Below, in pieces: positions 61,813 through 64,000 of a stretch of DNA of 64,000 bases. How positions within the stretch are numbered: position 1 is the first letter of the stretch; each line of letters starts with the position of its first letter. The notes below the pieces were generated by a model. It was not told where the DNA came from, ran no database searches, and was given only the letters and a program-made list of their open reading frames with translations. This DNA is from CBDDKW01 sp965230425 (GTDB taxonomy: Bacteria; Pseudomonadota; Gammaproteobacteria; UBA1113), in assembly GCA_965230425.1 (NCBI GenBank), contig CBDDKW010000018.1, positions 62,001-126,000 on the forward strand. The letters are read 5' to 3'. The translations under genes and the position numbers were made by a program.

Positions 61813-63783
61813 CTAATTGATACCCCGTGCTTTTCGGCTCATAATCAACAATACTTCGCGAAAATCATGGAAAGAGGCAGGCTTTGTTAAGAAACCATCC
61901 ATTCCAGCCTCTAAACATGCTTGCTTGTATTCTTCTGTTGCATTACCGGTCAAAGCAATAATTGGGATTTGTTTATCGATTTCATTATCTCTAGCGCGAA
62001 TTTCTTTGGTCAGAGTGACGCCATCTTTATCTGGTAAACCAATATCCATGAGCACAATATGGTACTCTGCCAAGTTCATAGCTAAGGCTCGTTTGGCAGT
62101 GCTGACAATTTCCACATGACATCCCAGCATTTCCCACATGGCCTTACAAGCCAATTGTGCTACTTGATTATCTTCCACTAATAAAATGCGTAATTGCTCG
62201 TGATTTAAATATTGTTGCGGTGCGGTTATGTCCTGCGGCACAATGTTCATGACATCGAATAATGTTGAAAATAACTCAGTGGGTAATGTTGGTTTTAATA
62301 TGACTTTATCAAACCCTGAAGATAACATAGCTTGCGTGCGCTCAAGTGGTAATGTATCAGTATGTAGCAGGACTTTAAGTTGCGGGTTTGGATGGCGCTT
62401 ACGCAGAGTTGAAGCGAAGGCGATGGGGGTACCTGTTTTAACATCAATATCAATAATAACCATATCATGATTAAAATTTTCTTCTAAATAGCTTTCAGAA
62501 GATCTAATATTATTGAACAGCTCCTCACTGGACATAATATCGCAGCTTCTACCCTGTAATTGTTTCCGCAATAATGCCTTGGATATTTCATCATCAGAGA
62601 CAACTGCTAGAGAAAGATCGGTAGGTAGTTCTTTGCTAACGACCTCATCATTCATCTCTTGTTGTAATTCACAAGGCAGCGTGCAAGTAAAAGTAGAACC
62701 TTCATCAACGGTAGATTCAACACTGATTTCTCCTGACAGCAATTCAACAAAAGAAGAGACAATAGATAACCCAAGCCCAGCACCTTGATAGCGAGACTCT
62801 TGGTAAGTAAGCTTCACCCGCGCAAAACGCTCAAAAATCTGCTCTAGTTTATCCTCTGGAATACCAATACCGGTATCTTTTACCTGAATTAATAAAGTTG
62901 ATATATTCCCCTCTCTGAATTTTTCTGACACTTCAACGATAATATGACCTGCAGGTGTAAACTTAATGGCATTACCCACTAAATTTAAGATAATACGTTT
63001 CACTAAGGATGGATCAGTAATAATCTGTCTGGGTAAGTTATAGGGATAACAAACGTATAACTTAACGCCTTTATCCTGTATCTGCTTACCTAGCACTTGT
63101 AACATTTGCTCCATCATATTCAACAAATCCACAGGCTGCGGATTAACAACCACTTTATCTGCTTCAATTTGAGTAAAGCTTAATAAATCTTGCACAAAAG
63201 TCAGTAAGATATTGGCTGACTCATTAATTGCATTAATATATTCTTTTTGTTCATGACTGTGAGGCTGCATACTTAAGACTTGCGCCATACCCATAATACC
63301 ATTTAAAGGGGTACGAAAATCATGACTGATAGAGGCTAGGAATTCAGTCTGTGCTTTATTTGCGGCCTCTGCTGCTTCTTTATCTGCTCTTTCTGCTATT
63401 AAATCTTCCTCAAGTTTTTTCCGCTCAGTGATATCCACTGAACTGCCAATGGTCCCAATGGTCTCACCCTTATCATCTCTTAAGGGTGCTTTGGTGATCA
63501 AAAATATAAATTCTTTACCCTGTTTACCTCGCACGACTTCTTCACATTGATAAATTTCACCAGTTTTCATTACCATCTTATCATTTGCAACTAAAGTCTC
63601 TGCCGTTTCTGCCCAAGGTAATTCAAAATCAGTTCTACCAATTACTTCATCCTTCGACACTAAGCCTAAAGTATCCAGAAATGCTTGATTACAGCCTAAA
63701 TACCGTCCTGATTTATCTTTCCACCAAAAATTAATACTGAGAGAATTGACAATGTTTTCTTCTGTAAAATTATAGCTCGACAT
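61813..63783 (-). CDS. Hybrid sensor histidine kinase (PAS-HisKA-HATPase-REC-REC)
   Basis: 656 residues, apparently soluble. A PAS domain (about 10-120, KSGRYLGCNQAFLDTLGL) is followed by a PAC-type end (GTIGSSVDITERKKLEEDL). The dimerisation box holds H154 (SISHDFRTPLNG). The ATP lid has NLVGNAIKFTPAG (N box), DTGIGIPEDKLEQIFERF and GAGLGLSIVSS. The first receiver-like domain (about 395-500) is degenerate, while the second (about 535-656) has D580 in VLMDIGLPD and Lys in LTKPAS. No membrane segment or Hpt domain is present, so a phosphotransfer partner is needed. The PAS resembles sensory-box kinases of Legionella. Its output regulator is not in the window. Confidence 0.92.
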   Translation of the reverse strand: MSSYNFTEENIVNSLSINFWWKDKSGRYLGCNQAFLDTLGLVSKDEVIGRTDFELPWAETAETLVANDKMVMKTGEIYQCEEVVRGKQGKEFIFLITKAPLRDDKGETIGTIGSSVDITERKKLEEDLIAERADKEAAEAANKAQTEFLASISHDFRTPLNGIMGMAQVLSMQPHSHEQKEYINAINESANILLTFVQDLLSFTQIEADKVVVNPQPVDLLNMMEQMLQVLGKQIQDKGVKLYVCYPYNLPRQIITDPSLVKRIILNLVGNAIKFTPAGHIIVEVSEKFREGNISTLLIQVKDTGIGIPEDKLEQIFERFARVKLTYQESRYQGAGLGLSIVSSFVELLSGEISVESTVDEGSTFTCTLPCELQQEMNDEVVSKELPTDLSLAVVSDDEISKALLRKQLQGRSCDIMSSEELFNNIRSSESYLEENFNHDMVIIDIDVKTGTPIAFASTLRKRHPNPQLKVLLHTDTLPLERTQAMLSSGFDKVILKPTLPTELFSTLFDVMNIVPQDITAPQQYLNHEQLRILLVEDNQVAQLACKAMWEMLGCHVEIVSTAKRALAMNLAEYHIVLMDIGLPDKDGVTLTKEIRARDNEIDKQIPIIALTGNATEEYKQACLEAGMDGFLTKPASFHDFREVLLIMSRKARGIN

Positions 63784-63941
63784 AACACTACCTACTTAAA
63801 GTTAGTACGAACAATATCAATTTTGTTATAGATATTATTGCACTTGATATTAGATCGAAATTAATAATTATTGGCTAACTATAGCACTAAAATTAACTCA
63901 AAAACATAGAATAAATAACCGCATGAAAAATAGCGATTTTT

Positions 63942-64000
63942 TTAAGATTTAGGTGTACGACCGCTCGGATTTCGTAACATATCAATCACCAACATGGCGG
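63942..64000 (-). CDS. 3' end of a gene entering from the right (tentative)
   Basis: The last 19 codons on the minus strand read ...AMLVIDMLRNPSGRTPKS and stop at TAA (63942-63944). The composition is protein-like, but the segment is too short to identify a family or be sure it is coding. The 158 bp before it hold the kinase promoter and nothing else visible. Confidence 0.4.
   Translation of the reverse strand, partial: AMLVIDMLRNPSGRTPKS

Overview
The window is chromosomal DNA of an AT-rich gammaproteobacterium that looks host-associated. Core genes (metG, mrp, dcd, nth, gltX, trpS, clpB, pssA, tamA/tamB, sdaA, a Mip-type FKBP) have gammaproteobacterial sequence and gene order, for example mrp divergent from metG, and tRNA-Glu/tRNA-Ala beside gltX. 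A Mip-like isomerase and several large, helix-rich orphan proteins, including one carrying a Ulp1-like cysteine protease signature, point to the Legionellales/Coxiella/Berkiella neighbourhood. That placement is inference: no rRNA or secretion-system gene is present to settle it.

Layout. 1-600: 5' part of an AAA-type ATPase gene with a large perfect palindrome over its promoter. 787-6415: dcd-mrp (minus) divergent from metG-rsxB-like-nth-DUF1841 (plus). 6422-8970: a MITE-like element, a LuxR regulator, an AT-rich regulatory stretch, and a phage-type repressor that has lost its autocleavage residues. 8953-13405: a sugar-acid FAH-family enzyme, a DUF4143-type ATPase behind an exact 33-bp direct-repeat array, and a kynureninase-like protein. 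13749-17811: tRNA-Glu, tRNA-Ala, an orphan, gltX and trpS. 17944-22039: two orphan proteins and a MazEF-type module. 22175-26374: a frameshifted sodC, an aldehyde dehydrogenase/saccharopine dehydrogenase pair (lysine catabolism), and an S1/P1 nuclease. 26469-31636: tamA-tamB. 31827-34428: a CE-clan protease-like effector candidate and a truncated paralogue with a related promoter. 34794-41689: mip, an AmpG-like permease, an MscK-like channel and a YadGH-type ABC exporter. 41916-46125: sdaA, an HNH-nuclease-like protein with an apparent -1 frame extension, and another orphan. 46179-50119: a Fur-box-preceded ferrous iron uptake operon (FTR1/P19 type). 50130-52329: a two-gene toxin-antitoxin-like operon with a textbook operator, and a third ATPase behind a palindrome. 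52353-57501: pssA, a periplasmic orphan, a 191-bp nested inverted repeat, clpB with a heat-shock promoter, GC-rich hairpins and a type IV pilin. 57540-63783: a possibly iron-regulated membrane orphan, an FkpB/SlyD-type isomerase, a helical orphan and a hybrid histidine kinase.

How it fits together. Housekeeping blocks are interrupted by accessory islets of three kinds: effector-like orphan genes; small self-regulated modules (TA pairs, repressor, repeat-flanked ATPases); and palindromic repeat elements. The most unusual pattern is that all three ATPase genes sit directly behind their own elaborate repeat structure: a palindrome with 36-bp perfect arms, four repeats at exactly 33-bp spacing, and a long imperfect palindrome. 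One of these repeat types recurs at 7495-7541 without an ATPase. The most informative single gene is at 31827-33422: two membrane segments followed by H-D-Q-C motifs like those of Ulp1/SENP-type deubiquitinases. Iron acquisition has two candidate Fur-controlled promoters, one of them in front of an effector-like membrane protein.
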